This document shows, one piece after another, positions 8,313-16,742 of a DNA stretch of 64,000 nt. The notes under the pieces are model-generated. The model saw only the letters and a program-made list of their open reading frames with translations, was not told where the DNA came from and did no database searches. This DNA comes from Bowdeniella nasicola (lineage in GTDB: Bacteria; Actinomycetota; Actinomycetes; Actinomycetales; Actinomycetaceae), in NCBI RefSeq assembly GCF_900107735.1, contig NZ_FNQV01000003.1:160325-224324 (forward strand), written 5' to 3'. A program made the translations under genes and the position numbers. Positions within the stretch are counted from its first letter, which is position 1. Each line of letters opens with the position of its first letter.

Positions 8313-9509
8313 ATGGCAGACCTGGCGGTGTACTACAGCGAGGAACTGACCGAATACGACTTCGGCCCCTTCCACCCCATGGCGCCCGTCCGCCTGGAAC
8401 TGACCTATGAACTCATCCAGGCCTTCGGGCTCACCGCATTACCGACGGTTCAAGTGCTCGCCCCACCGGTCGCGACGGATGAGGAACTGCTGAGAGTCCA
8501 TGCCGCCGATTACGTTGCGACCATCAAAGCTGCCTCTGACGGCACCATGCCCGATGACGGCTACAGCTTTGGCCTCGCCGATGCCGATTGCCCCCCGTTT
8601 GTGCACATGCATCGCGCCGCCGCTCGGCTCGCCGGCGGGACCGTTGCGGCCTGCCGCATCGTTCGTTCGGGTGGGGTGAAGCGGGCGGTGAATTTCGCCG
8701 GTGGAATGCACCACGCGATGCCCGCCAAGGCCGCGGGCTTCTGCATCTACAACGACGCCGCCGTCGGGATCGCAGACCTCCTTGCGGCTGGGACATCCTC
8801 CATCGTCTACATCGACATTGACGCCCATCACGGTGACGGCGTCGAGAAGGTCTTCCGCGACGATCCGCGGGTCACGACGATCTCGCTGCATCAGCATCCC
8901 GACACGCTTTTTCCCTTTACCGGTTACCCCCAAGACATCGGCGGGACGAACGCCCGCGGCCACAGCGTCAACCTTGCGCTGCCGCCGCGCACGAGCGATG
9001 GCCAGGCATTGCGCGCCCTGGAGGCGATCGTCGAGCCCGTGCTGGCAGAGCTGCACCCCGAGATCGTCATCACCCAGCACGGGTGCGATTCGCACGTGCG
9101 GGATCCGCTGACCGACCTAGCCTTTTCCATCGACGGCATGCGCGCCGCGGCCCTCATGCTTCGAGAGTTGATCGATACCTACGCCCACGGGCGGTGGGTA
9201 GCGCTCGGCGGTGGTGGCTACGCCGTATGTTCGGTACCGCCGCGCGCCTGGACGCACCTCGTCGCGATCGCGGCCGGCCACCCCATTGACGTCGCGGATG
9301 CCATTCCACAGAGCTGGCTGGATTTCGCGGCCGCCACTGGGCACTGCCCGAGCCAGGGCTATCTACCCCGCACGATGGGCGATGGGGTGGATGTGAGTTT
9401 CAAGCCATTTTCGTGGGGCTTTGACCCGGCCGACCCGATTGATCGCGCGATCAACGCCACGCGATCGGCCGCTTTTCCCGACCTCGGCATCGATCCACTG
9501 ATTCTGTGA
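8313..9509 (+). CDS. acuC: AcuC-type histone deacetylase family protein
   Basis: The 398-residue protein has the arginase/deacetylase fold. The charge-relay histidines are at about 133-134 (NFAGGMHHAMPAKAAGF), the zinc ligands Asp170 and His172 are in YIDIDAHHGDGVEKVF, the third Asp is in ITQHGCDSHVRDPLTDL, and a glycine-rich loop (WVALGGGGYAVCSV) carries the catalytic-tyrosine region. In Bacillus AcuC is linked to deacetylation of acetyl-CoA synthetase. No acs gene is present here, so the target is unknown. The start fits both family length and a leaderless -10 box. It stands alone, divergent from trkH. Confidence 0.9.
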   Translation: MADLAVYYSEELTEYDFGPFHPMAPVRLELTYELIQAFGLTALPTVQVLAPPVATDEELLRVHAADYVATIKAASDGTMPDDGYSFGLADADCPPFVHMHRAAARLAGGTVAACRIVRSGGVKRAVNFAGGMHHAMPAKAAGFCIYNDAAVGIADLLAAGTSSIVYIDIDAHHGDGVEKVFRDDPRVTTISLHQHPDTLFPFTGYPQDIGGTNARGHSVNLALPPRTSDGQALRALEAIVEPVLAELHPEIVITQHGCDSHVRDPLTDLAFSIDGMRAAALMLRELIDTYAHGRWVALGGGGYAVCSVPPRAWTHLVAIAAGHPIDVADAIPQSWLDFAAATGHCPSQGYLPRTMGDGVDVSFKPFSWGFDPADPIDRAINATRSAAFPDLGIDPLIL

Positions 9510-9614
9510 GGCGAACCCGGTTGAGATCAACAGCAAAATCTGGGAATATCACACCAGGGAGAATGCCCGCCGAACCCATGTATTTCGCGGCGGTTGAGTG
9601 AGAAACGGACAGTC

Positions 9615-9836
9615 ATGGCCCAGCTAGAAGGAGCCCCGCGCTTTGTTACCGTCGCGGAGGTCGCTGACCTGATGCGGGTGTCTCGCATGACGGTGTACCG
9701 CATGGTTCACGCCGGTGAACTGCCGGCCGTTCGCGTCGGGCGTTCGTTTCGTGTCCCCCGATCCGCTGTCGACGATCTCATTGCATCCGGCCTTGGCTCC
9801 TGGGATAGCGATCGCGATATCGAGGCGAGCGGGTAA
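9615..9836 (+). CDS. Excisionase-type (MerR-like) helix-turn-helix protein
   Basis: The small 73-residue protein is almost entirely one winged HTH_17 domain: FVTVAEVADLMRVSRMTVYR then VHAGELPAVRVGRSFRVPRS. This family includes phage excisionases but also chromosomal actinobacterial proteins such as the Rv0500A type, found upstream of bS22 as here. The synteny argues for a housekeeping DNA-binding role rather than a prophage. ATG at 9615 is preferred; an in-frame TTG at 9594 would add seven residues. A small inverted repeat, GTTGA-GA-TCAAC (9520-9531), lies upstream and might be an operator. Confidence 0.8.
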   Translation: MAQLEGAPRFVTVAEVADLMRVSRMTVYRMVHAGELPAVRVGRSFRVPRSAVDDLIASGLGSWDSDRDIEASG

Positions 9837-9893
9837 ACTAGCACCTTGTTCCTGCGGCTCGGCCGCGAACCAACATTAATCTGTGAGGACCAT

Positions 9894-9992
9894 ATGGGAT
9901 CTGTAGTCAAGAAGCGCCGCAAGCGCATGTCGAAGAAGAAGCACCGCAAGCTGCTTCGCAAGACTCGTCACCAGCGCCGCAACAAGAAGTAA
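9894..9992 (+). CDS. Ribosomal protein bS22 (AURKAIP1/COX24 domain)
   Basis: This tiny gene encodes 32 residues, beginning [19 protein letters not shown] and ending RRNKK, with more than half Lys or Arg. The pattern matches the short basic actinobacterial proteins described as small-subunit ribosomal protein bS22 in mycobacteria. GAGGA lies shortly before the ATG, a TAATCT box is further upstream, and an intrinsic terminator follows, so it is a small independent unit. It lies downstream of the HTH gene in conserved order. Confidence 0.9.
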   Translation: MGSVVKKRRKRMSKKKHRKLLRKTRHQRRNKK

Positions 9993-10003
9993 GCGCACAC
10001 ACC

Positions 10004-10028
10004 GGCCCGGAAGAATTCCGGGCCTTTT
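10004..10028 (+). terminator. Intrinsic terminator after bS22 gene
   Basis: A nine-base perfect stem (GGCCCGGAA with TTCCGGGCC) and a three-base loop are followed by TTTT. It lies 12 bases after the bS22 stop and separates it from the convergent HAD phosphatase gene. Confidence 0.88.
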
Positions 10029-10034
10029 GTGTTC

Positions 10035-10817
10035 CTATCGGGTGCGTCCCCGCAGCGACTTAACCACCGCTGCTGCTGCCCACAGCAATCCTGCGAGCGA
10101 GGCCGATTGGACGCCGCGCCCGATCCCCGTCATGAGGCGACGGCGCGATTGCTTGAACGTCGTGATCCGCCACCCGTGCTCGCTGGCATACGCCTTGAGT
10201 CGGGGCTCGGGATTGACCGCGACGGGATTGCCGACGGCGGCAAGCAGGGGAACGTCGTTGAGTGAATCGCCATAGGCAAAGGACGCGGCAAGATCGATGC
10301 CGCGCTCAGCGGCTAACTGCCGGATGGCATCGGCTTTGACCTGGCCGTGCAAGAACGGCGCCGACAGATGACCGGTGTAGATTCCGTCGACGTGTTCGGC
10401 GCGCGTTCCTAAGGAGCCCGTCGCGCCCAGGCGCGCGGCGATGTGCTCCGATAGCTCGACGGGGGTTGCGGTGACGAGCCATACCTCGTGCCCCTGCGCC
10501 AGGTGATCGTCGAGGATGTGTTTGGTTCCGGTGACGACCCGGGGAGCAAGGACCGCGGCGTAGACCTCTTCCCCGATGGAGATCACTTCGGCGACGGCAT
10601 GGCCTTTGATCGCTGCCAGGGCGCGGCTTCGTACGGCTTCGACCCGTGGCACCGTCTCGCCGAAAAGCGAATAAAGTGCGGCGTGGCGGGCTGCGAATAG
10701 AATGTCACGAGCACCAAAAAACTCGCGTCGATACAGCTCGCGGGCCAGGTGATATGCACTGGCGCCGCGGATGAGCGTGTTATCGACATCGAAGAATGCC
10801 GCAACCTTCCGATCCAC
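10035..10817 (-). CDS. HAD-IB family phosphatase (SerB1-like)
   Basis: The 260-residue protein has HAD motif I AAFFDVDNTLIRG (nucleophile Asp10, acid Asp12), motif II near VWLVTATPVELSEHIA, and motifs III/IV near GQVKADAIRQLA and FAYGDSLNDVPLLAAVG. A hydrophobic C-terminal helix (LAGLLWAAAAVV) suggests membrane association. This is the HAD-IB group often annotated as phosphoserine phosphatase in Actinobacteria, but the true substrate is uncertain. The GTG start is supported by TAGAGT six bases upstream. The gene is head-to-head with the glutaredoxin gene, with start codons only 12 bp apart. Confidence 0.82.
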   Translation of the reverse strand: MDRKVAAFFDVDNTLIRGASAYHLARELYRREFFGARDILFAARHAALYSLFGETVPRVEAVRSRALAAIKGHAVAEVISIGEEVYAAVLAPRVVTGTKHILDDHLAQGHEVWLVTATPVELSEHIAARLGATGSLGTRAEHVDGIYTGHLSAPFLHGQVKADAIRQLAAERGIDLAASFAYGDSLNDVPLLAAVGNPVAVNPEPRLKAYASEHGWRITTFKQSRRRLMTGIGRGVQSASLAGLLWAAAAVVKSLRGRTR

Positions 10818-10823
10818 GCTTCA

Positions 10824-10829
10824 ACTCTA
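10824..10829 (-). promoter_or_regulatory. Leaderless -10 box of the HAD phosphatase gene
   Basis: TAGAGT on the minus strand is followed by six bases and a GTG start. It overlaps the start codon of the divergent glutaredoxin gene, so the two units may interfere. Confidence 0.5.
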
Positions 10830-11140
10830 TGACACGCTTCGCCTCTCGCATCTTCCGCAACCGCCGCCCACGCCCGGGCCCGCCCCCGCCCGTCGTCATT
10901 TACTCGCGAGCTGGCTGTCATCTCTGCGATGACGCGATTGCGGTGGCTCGGCGCGTCCTTGCCGAGCGCGGCGCGCAGCCGCACGTCATCGATATCGACG
11001 CCGATCCTCACCTGCGTGAGCGCTACCACGAGGCCGTGCCCGTCATCTGCGTGGCGGGCCAGGAAATCGCTCGCTACACGCTGAGCGTTCGGCAGCTGAC
11101 ACGCGCATTGGAAGCGGCACCGCCAAACCTGAGAGACTAA
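10829..11140 (+). CDS. Glutaredoxin-like (DUF836) thiol protein
   Basis: The 103-residue protein has a thioredoxin fold with the active site SRAGCHLCDDAI (Cys30 and Cys33), a VIDIDADPHLRERY strand-turn, and the cis-proline region AVPVICVAGQEIARYTLS. The DUF836/glutaredoxin family catalyses thiol-disulfide exchange. Its position just before the cytochrome c maturation genes and TlpA-like protein fits a role in thiol supply, which is inference. ATG at 10829 is chosen; ATG at 10796 would overlap the divergent gene. Confidence 0.82.
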   Translation: MTRFASRIFRNRRPRPGPPPPVVIYSRAGCHLCDDAIAVARRVLAERGAQPHVIDIDADPHLRERYHEAVPVICVAGQEIARYTLSVRQLTRALEAAPPNLRD

Positions 11141-11144
11141 CCCC

Positions 11145-11831
11145 ATGACGCGCACGACGATTCACCTCATGCGGCACGGCGAGGTGTTCAACCCCGAGGG
11201 TATTTTGTACGGCCGGCTGCCGGGCTATCGACTCTCCGAGCTGGGAGAGGCGATGGCCGGTCGCGTCGCCGATGTGTTGGCCGACGGCGGTCACGATATC
11301 GCGCACGTGGGTGCCTCCCCGCTGCAGCGAGCCCAGGAGAGCGCCACGCCGACCGCGAAGCGCTTTGGGCTGAGCCTCATGACGCACGATGGCCTCATCG
11401 AGGCCGGCAACGAATTCGAGGGCTTTGACGTCAACCGCAACCGTGCGATGCTCGCTCATCCGAAGTTCTGGTGGCGCTACCGCAATCCGATGCGCCCCTC
11501 GTGGGGGGAGCCATACGCCGAGCAGGTTGATCGGATGAGCGGCGTCATTCGCAACGTCTTGCACTCCGAGGCTCGCGGGCATGAAGCACTACTCGTCTCG
11601 CATCAGCTACCGATCTGGGTCACGCGGCTCTTCCTCGAGCGGCGGCCGCTCGCGCACGATCCGCGCTCGCGGCAGTGTTCGCTCGCCTCGCTCACGTCGC
11701 TGACCTTCGATGATGATCGCCTCGTCGGGCTCGCCTACTGGGAGCCAGCTGGCGACCTGCTGCTAGCGGCCAGTGACATGGTGCCGGGAACCTCGAGCGC
11801 CGATCTGGCCGGGACGGATGAGCGCGAGTGA
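11145..11831 (+). CDS. Histidine phosphatase family protein (PhoE/GpmB-like)
   Basis: The 228-residue protein has the phosphohistidine signature LMRHGE at about 8-13 and a second catalytic region (ALLVSHQLPIWVTRLFLE) near 145-165. The LYGRLPGYRLSELG segment is typical of the actinobacterial group placed before ResA/CcdA (Rv0525-like). The substrate is unknown; a broad-specificity phosphatase is likelier than a glycolytic mutase. Its stop overlaps the start of the ResA-like gene (GTGA), so it heads the cytochrome c maturation operon. Confidence 0.85.
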   Translation: MTRTTIHLMRHGEVFNPEGILYGRLPGYRLSELGEAMAGRVADVLADGGHDIAHVGASPLQRAQESATPTAKRFGLSLMTHDGLIEAGNEFEGFDVNRNRAMLAHPKFWWRYRNPMRPSWGEPYAEQVDRMSGVIRNVLHSEARGHEALLVSHQLPIWVTRLFLERRPLAHDPRSRQCSLASLTSLTFDDDRLVGLAYWEPAGDLLLAASDMVPGTSSADLAGTDERE

Positions 11832-12406
11832 CGCCTCGCTTCTCGCGGCTGGCAGCGGCCGCCCTCGCCGTTGCGCTCCTTGGCGGATGCGCCGAGTCGA
11901 ACGCGCCCGGAACGGCTACCTCGCCGGGGGCCGGTTATCAGGCCGGCGATGGCTCGTTCACCATCTGGCAGCCTGCCGAGCGTGGCGAACCGATTGAGAT
12001 CAGCGGGCAGAGCCTCGACGGCAAGGACATCGATTCGGCCGATTGGGCTGGTGACGTCGCCGTCGTCAACTTTTGGTACGCGGCGTGCCCGCCGTGCCGG
12101 GCCGAAGCTCCGGACCTGAAGGCCCTGTCGCAGGAGTTCACTGCGGTCCATTTCCTCGGGATCAACCCTCGCGATGATCAGGCTGCGGCGAGTGCCTTCG
12201 AAGATACCTTCGAGGTGCCCTATCCAACGATCCTGGATCCGAGCGCCACCATTGTGGCAAGTATGCAGGGCAAGGTCCCGCTGCAGGCGATGCCCACGAC
12301 CGTCGTCATCGATAAATCGGGGCGGGTCTCGGGGCGAATCCTTGGCCGGATCGACCCGGAGATCCTCAAGGGACTCATCGAGGATGCGCTGGCGGAGTCC
12401 TCCTGA
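11828..12406 (+). CDS. resA: ResA/TlpA-like thioredoxin lipoprotein
   Basis: The 192-residue protein has a lipoprotein signal with lipobox LLGGC (lipidated Cys about 21) and a thioredoxin-like domain with active site FWYAACPPCRAEAPDL (Cys87 and Cys90). It would sit on the outer face of the membrane and reduce apocytochrome c haem-binding cysteines, using electrons passed through the CcdA protein encoded next. The cis-proline region is PLQAMPTTVVIDKSGR. It overlaps its neighbours by 4 bp and 1 bp, so translation is coupled. Confidence 0.9.
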   Translation: MTPRFSRLAAAALAVALLGGCAESNAPGTATSPGAGYQAGDGSFTIWQPAERGEPIEISGQSLDGKDIDSADWAGDVAVVNFWYAACPPCRAEAPDLKALSQEFTAVHFLGINPRDDQAAASAFEDTFEVPYPTILDPSATIVASMQGKVPLQAMPTTVVIDKSGRVSGRILGRIDPEILKGLIEDALAESS

Positions 12407-13176
12407 TGGATCTCGTTGAGTTCTTTCGCACGACCGTCTTGACCGGCTCGATGATCGCCGCGATTCCCGTGGCGCTCATCGCCGGGCTCATTTCATTTGC
12501 CTCCCCGTGCGTCTTGCCGCTGCTGCCCGGCTACGTCGGTTACGTCTCCGGAATGACCGGCGCTGCCGCGGACCGCTCGGGTGTTCGAGCGAAGGCCCCG
12601 ACGCGCAAAGTGGCAGGCGGGCTCGCGCTGTTTGTTGCCGGCTTTACCACTGTCTTTGTGGGCCTTGGCATTGCCTTCGCCTCAATCGGTTACGCCCTTG
12701 CCCCCTACGTCTCGATCATTACGCGGGTGTTGGGAGTCCTGGTGATTCTCATGGGGCTGGCGTTTGCTGGGTGGCTGCCGTTTGCGCAAAGTGAGAAGCG
12801 GTTGCGGATCGACATGGCGAGCGGGCAGGTCGGCGCCTTCGTCCTCGGGGTCGTCTTTGGCCTCGGGTGGACACCGTGCATTGGGCCGACGCTATCGGCG
12901 GTGCTCACGCTCGCGCTGGACGGCGCAAATCTGTGGCGTGGGGCGATCCTCGCGTTAGCGTACTGCCTCGGGCTCGGCATTCCGTTCATTGTGCTCGGAG
13001 CATTATTCGCCCGATCGACGAAGGTGCTGTCCGCAATGCGCCGGCACCGAGTGACGCTCATGCGCGTTGGCGGGGTGCTGCTCATCGTGCTGGGGCTGCT
13101 GCTGGTTTCCGGCTTGTGGGATTCAGTAACGGCGTGGCTGCAGGGCATCATCGGCGGCTTCGAGACGGTGGTGTGA
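12406..13176 (+). CDS. ccdA: Cytochrome c biogenesis protein CcdA
   Basis: The 256-residue membrane protein has about six helices. The two conserved redox motifs of the family are visible: SFASPCVLPLLPGYVGYVSG in the first helix region and FGLGWTPCIGPTLSAVLTLA in the fourth. CcdA carries electrons from cytoplasmic thioredoxin to the extracytoplasmic ResA-like protein. Start ATG overlaps the preceding stop (TGATG), and resB follows after one base. Confidence 0.92.
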   Translation: MDLVEFFRTTVLTGSMIAAIPVALIAGLISFASPCVLPLLPGYVGYVSGMTGAAADRSGVRAKAPTRKVAGGLALFVAGFTTVFVGLGIAFASIGYALAPYVSIITRVLGVLVILMGLAFAGWLPFAQSEKRLRIDMASGQVGAFVLGVVFGLGWTPCIGPTLSAVLTLALDGANLWRGAILALAYCLGLGIPFIVLGALFARSTKVLSAMRRHRVTLMRVGGVLLIVLGLLLVSGLWDSVTAWLQGIIGGFETVV

Positions 13177-13177
13177 C

Positions 13178-14698
13178 GTGAGCGAAGTCGTCTCGTGGTT
13201 TCGCTGGAGTTGGCGCCAGCTCACCAGTATGCGGGTCGCGATCTTCTTGCTGCTCGCCCTCGCCCTTGCGGCGATGCCGGGCTCGCTCGTGCCGCAGCGC
13301 GCGCAGAACCCGGAAAAGGTCGCCGAATTCCTCGAAACCTACCCGCGTCTGGGACCGGTTTTGGACACGCTGGGATTCTTCAACGTGTACTCCTCGGTCT
13401 GGTTCTCGGCGATCTACCTGCTGCTGTTCATCTCCCTGATCGGCTGCATCCTGCCGCGCACCCGGGAGCTGTATCGCTCGCTCACCTCACCACCGGTCCG
13501 GATTCCGTCGCGCCTGTCCCGATTCGAGTCCTACCGGCGCATCGAGGTATCCGAGAGCGACGACGTCATCGCTGGCCTAGCGAAGCGACTCAAAGGCAGG
13601 TATCGAGTCAAGCGGTTCGATGACGGACTGAGCGCCGAGCGCGGACACCTCAAAGAAATTGGAAACCTGCTCTTCCACTACGCGCTCGTCGGCATTTTGG
13701 TGTCCTTCGCCTGGGGGCAGCTCGCCACGTATCGCGGCCAGGCCATCGTGATCGAAGGGCGCGGGTTTGCTAATGCGCTCGTCGATTACGACTCCTTTGA
13801 GTCCGGCGCCTGGTTCAGCGAATCAGATCTTCGCCCGTTTTCCTTCACCCTCGATGCCTTTGCGTCATCATTTGCGCCGAGCGGTCGGCCTGAATCCTTC
13901 CGCGCCGATGTCACAGTGCGCGAGCCCGATGCTTCAGGGGCGATGGCTGAGCGCCGTGAGGTCATCACTCCGAACCACCCGATCGAGGCCGGCGACACGG
14001 CGATCACGTTATCGGGCAACGGGTTCGCACCGATCATTCGGGTGACCGATGCGGAAGGCAAGGTGGCCTTCGATGGGCCCGTCCCCTTCATTCCGCAAGA
14101 CGCGGCCTACACCTCACGCGGCGTCATCAAGGTGCCCGATGTCTCGAAGGGCCTCGACCAGATTGGGTTCTCGGGCATCTTCATGCCGGCAGCCGGCCAG
14201 AGCGATGGGACGTGGGCCTCGGCGCACCCCTCGCTCATCCAACCACTCCTCGTGCTCGACGTCTGGCACGGAAATCTCGGGCTCGATGAGGGGATTCCGC
14301 GCAATGCCTACGAGCTGCACACTGATGAGCTCACGCAGGTGAGCGATGACACCGGAACGCCCTACGCCATCCAGCTCGCGCCGGGGCAGACGGCAGAGAT
14401 CCCCGGGGGCCTTGGCACGATCGAGTTTCGTGACCTCACGCGCTTTGGTTCCTTTGATGTGCGACACGATCCCTCCCTCATGTGGCTGCTGATCTCAACG
14501 GTGAGCGCTATCGGAGGCCTGTGCATTTCGCTCTTTGTGCCGCGGCGGCGACTGTGGGTGCGAACGAGTACCCTCGCAGGCACTACAGTGATCGAAGCGG
14601 CGGCTCTATCTCGCGGTGATGACGCGGGATTGGATGGGGAACTTGACTGGCTCCTGGCCGAGCTGCCGGCCCCTGATCCCAGACATGAGGAAAATTAG
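13178..14698 (+). CDS. resB: Cytochrome c biogenesis protein ResB
   Basis: The 506-residue protein has three N-proximal helices (VAIFLLLALALAAMPG, SSVWFSAIYLLLFISLIGC, NLLFHYALVGILVSFAWGQL), a long extracytoplasmic domain of roughly 270 residues, and a last helix (LMWLLISTVSAIGGLCISLF), the standard ResB layout. With CcsB it forms the System II haem transport and ligation complex. The GTG start directly follows ccdA, and the stop is immediately followed by the ccsB ATG. Confidence 0.93.
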   Translation: MSEVVSWFRWSWRQLTSMRVAIFLLLALALAAMPGSLVPQRAQNPEKVAEFLETYPRLGPVLDTLGFFNVYSSVWFSAIYLLLFISLIGCILPRTRELYRSLTSPPVRIPSRLSRFESYRRIEVSESDDVIAGLAKRLKGRYRVKRFDDGLSAERGHLKEIGNLLFHYALVGILVSFAWGQLATYRGQAIVIEGRGFANALVDYDSFESGAWFSESDLRPFSFTLDAFASSFAPSGRPESFRADVTVREPDASGAMAERREVITPNHPIEAGDTAITLSGNGFAPIIRVTDAEGKVAFDGPVPFIPQDAAYTSRGVIKVPDVSKGLDQIGFSGIFMPAAGQSDGTWASAHPSLIQPLLVLDVWHGNLGLDEGIPRNAYELHTDELTQVSDDTGTPYAIQLAPGQTAEIPGGLGTIEFRDLTRFGSFDVRHDPSLMWLLISTVSAIGGLCISLFVPRRRLWVRTSTLAGTTVIEAAALSRGDDAGLDGELDWLLAELPAPDPRHEEN

Positions 14699-15595
14699 AT
14701 GCAGTCCCTCGCCCAGGTATCCACCCTGTTGGTCTACGCCGCGATCGCGGCGTTTGTTGGCGCGATGCTCGCCTTTGCCGTCGATGTCTCGGGACGTCCC
14801 GGCAACCGAGGCGAGGGCGTGCGCAGGCCTGGGGCCGGAATCGGGATGTCGCTGACCTACCTCGGCACCATCTTCCTTGGGATCGGCGTCGTGACGCGCG
14901 GCATCGCCGGCGGCCACATGCCCTGGTCCAACATGTATGAGTTCACGATCTCCTTCACCTTCGTTGCTCTCGTGATCTTCCTGATCTTGTCGCGCCGGTG
15001 GGATCTGAGAGACGTCGGCGTCTTTGTCGCGCTTCCCGCGGCACTGATCCTAGGGCTCGCGGTCGTCGTGCTCTACACGCGATCCGATGGCATTGCACCG
15101 ATCCTGGACCACTACTGGTTGATCATCCACGTGCCGCTGGCAATTGGCGGCGTCGGCGTATTCGGCATTGCCGCATTCATCGCCGCACTGCAGTTGGGTA
15201 AGGACGTGGCGGGGGAGGACCACGGGCTGGCCTCCCGCATTCTTGGCGTTCTGCCACCGGTCAAGACTCTCGAGCAGCTCGCGCACCGACTTGTCGCCGT
15301 CGGATTCGTGCTGTGGACCTTCACGATTGTCGCGGGCGCGATCTGGGCGAACTCGGCCTGGACTCGGCCGTGGGGCTGGGACGCGAAAGAAGTGATGAGC
15401 TTCGTCGTCTGGGTCATCTACGCGGCCTACCTGCATGCCCGCACCACCCGTGGCTGGGATGGGCGCCGGTCGGCGTACCTCATCCTCATTGGCTTCGCCG
15501 GCGTCATGTTCAACATGTTTGGAATCAACTACTTCTTCGAATCCAAACACTCCTACGCACTCATCGAACCCGCGATCACGCAGCTGCTGCTCTAA
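14699..15595 (+). CDS. ccsB: Cytochrome c biogenesis protein CcsB/ResC
   Basis: The 298-residue polytopic protein carries the haem-handling tryptophan-rich motif (RPWGWDAKEVMSFVVW at about 224-239) and conserved histidine positions near HYWLIIHVPLAIGG and YLHARTT. It completes the ResA-CcdA-ResB-CcsB set for covalent attachment of haem to exported apocytochrome c. No c-type cytochrome is encoded in the window, so the client, probably the bc1-aa3 branch, lies elsewhere. The last member of its operon, it is followed by the TetR-controlled SRPBCC gene. Confidence 0.93.
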   Translation: MQSLAQVSTLLVYAAIAAFVGAMLAFAVDVSGRPGNRGEGVRRPGAGIGMSLTYLGTIFLGIGVVTRGIAGGHMPWSNMYEFTISFTFVALVIFLILSRRWDLRDVGVFVALPAALILGLAVVVLYTRSDGIAPILDHYWLIIHVPLAIGGVGVFGIAAFIAALQLGKDVAGEDHGLASRILGVLPPVKTLEQLAHRLVAVGFVLWTFTIVAGAIWANSAWTRPWGWDAKEVMSFVVWVIYAAYLHARTTRGWDGRRSAYLILIGFAGVMFNMFGINYFFESKHSYALIEPAITQLLL

Positions 15596-15637
15596 CCGAA
15601 CCGAAAGTCAGGGCTGACGAGGCCTTGCGCACGCTAG

Positions 15638-15652
15638 GCTAACAGTGTTAGC
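15638..15652. promoter_or_regulatory. Perfect 15-bp palindrome, probable TetR operator
   Basis: GCTAACAGTGTTAGC has seven-base arms around one central base. It ends 7 bp before the SRPBCC start codon and overlaps a TAGGCT box (15635-15640). A TetR gene follows the SRPBCC gene, so this is the obvious candidate operator. Confidence 0.6.
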
Positions 15653-15659
15653 TGATGAC

Positions 15660-16199
15660 ATGAAAAAGAACCCGCGGCCGGCATGCGCCGCCATGATTGG
15701 CGTCAGCGCCATTGTCGGGGTAATCCTCGTACTGGGCGCCGCTTCCGCCGGGTACACCGGTCTTATCAAGCCGGTCTCCCCGCGCTCCGAGCTCGTCATC
15801 AAGGCACCCGCGGAAAAGGTCTGGGAGGTCCTTGCTGACCTGCCATCGTGGAGCCGGTGGTCACCGAACTTCGCGGAGATATCGGGTGAGCTTGTCGCCG
15901 GTGAAAAGCTGCAGACGCGCATGCGGGCGGGCGGCAATGTCCTCGAGTTCGAACCCGTCGTGCTGCGCGCGGAGCCAGGGGCCGAGTTGCGCTGGCGGGG
16001 AGAATTCATCGTGCCTGGCCTCGTTGATGGAGAGCACTATTTTCTGCTGGAACGCACCACGCAGGGCCACACCCGGCTGATCCAGGGGGAGGATTTCACG
16101 GGAGCCCTAGTCCTTTATGCCGGCGGGGCGCTCGACATCGCAGCAGACATGGGCGCATTCAACGAGGCGTTGGCTGCAGAAGTGGAGCGCCGGCGCTAG
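15660..16199 (+). CDS. Membrane-anchored SRPBCC (START-like) protein
   Basis: The 179-residue protein begins with a basic N-terminus and one hydrophobic helix (AAMIGVSAIVGVILVLGAAS), then an SRPBCC domain: the first strand SELVIKAPAEKVWEVLADLP, then SWSRWSPNFAEISGEL, and a C-terminal helix DMGAFNEALAAEVERR. These proteins bind hydrophobic ligands in a helix-grip cavity; the ligand is unknown. ATG at 15660 is preferred over an in-frame start at 15645. The paired TetR gene 9 bp downstream and the palindrome in front suggest ligand-responsive expression. Confidence 0.82.
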   Translation: MKKNPRPACAAMIGVSAIVGVILVLGAASAGYTGLIKPVSPRSELVIKAPAEKVWEVLADLPSWSRWSPNFAEISGELVAGEKLQTRMRAGGNVLEFEPVVLRAEPGAELRWRGEFIVPGLVDGEHYFLLERTTQGHTRLIQGEDFTGALVLYAGGALDIAADMGAFNEALAAEVERRR

Positions 16200-16202
16200 C
16201 GT
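16197..16202 (+). promoter_or_regulatory. Leaderless -10 box of the tetR gene
   Basis: TAGCGT, whose TAG is the stop codon of the SRPBCC gene, lies six bases before the TetR ATG. The regulator may therefore have its own promoter besides readthrough. Confidence 0.5.
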
Positions 16203-16208
16203 GAAGCC

Positions 16209-16742
16209 ATGATGGCGAGACCCGAGCCCCGATTACTGACCACGCGACAGCGCGAGATCATTGCGGCGGCGCGATCGATCATGGATGACTCGAGCTGGGA
16301 TGAGCTCAGCATGCGGGTGCTCGCCGCCCGGCTCGGCATTCGGGCGCCATCGCTGTACAAGCATGTCGCGAGTCGAGCGGAGCTTGCCGCATGGATCGTG
16401 GAGGGCGCACTGTTCGAGATGGGCGATGCGCTGCATGCGGCGATCGCGGGCGACGATCCGGCAGGAGCGCTCCTTGCGACCTACCGTGAGATGGCCCTGT
16501 CAGATCCGGGCAGATACCGACTGGCAACGGGACGTGATTTTCGCCGCGATGACCTCATCGAGGGGCTTGAGGAATGGTCCGGCGCGCCATTTTGGCTCGT
16601 GACTGGCAATCCGGCGACGGCGCAGGCGATGTTTGCCATGGCGCACGGGCTCGTCATCATGGAACTGGATTTCCGGCTCCCGCCCAGCTCGGATCTGGCC
16701 GCGACGTGGCGGGCCGGTGGCCAGGCGCTGGCGCGCGGTTAG
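16209..16742 (+). CDS. TetR-family transcriptional regulator
   Basis: The 177-residue protein has an N-terminal TetR HTH (REIIAAARSIMDDSSWDELS then RVLAARLGIRAPSLYKHVAS) and a C-terminal ligand-binding half resembling the WHG (TetR_C_33) group. Overlapping the end of the divergently read PLDc_N gene by four bases, it directly follows the SRPBCC gene. It probably represses the SRPBCC gene and itself through the palindrome at 15638-15652. The inducer is unknown but may be the SRPBCC ligand. Confidence 0.88.
   Translation: MMARPEPRLLTTRQREIIAAARSIMDDSSWDELSMRVLAARLGIRAPSLYKHVASRAELAAWIVEGALFEMGDALHAAIAGDDPAGALLATYREMALSDPGRYRLATGRDFRRDDLIEGLEEWSGAPFWLVTGNPATAQAMFAMAHGLVIMELDFRLPPSSDLAATWRAGGQALARG

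Noticed and set aside
9615..9836. Prophage excisionase
   Set aside because: No integrase, att site or phage gene is nearby, and the gene is in conserved synteny with bS22.
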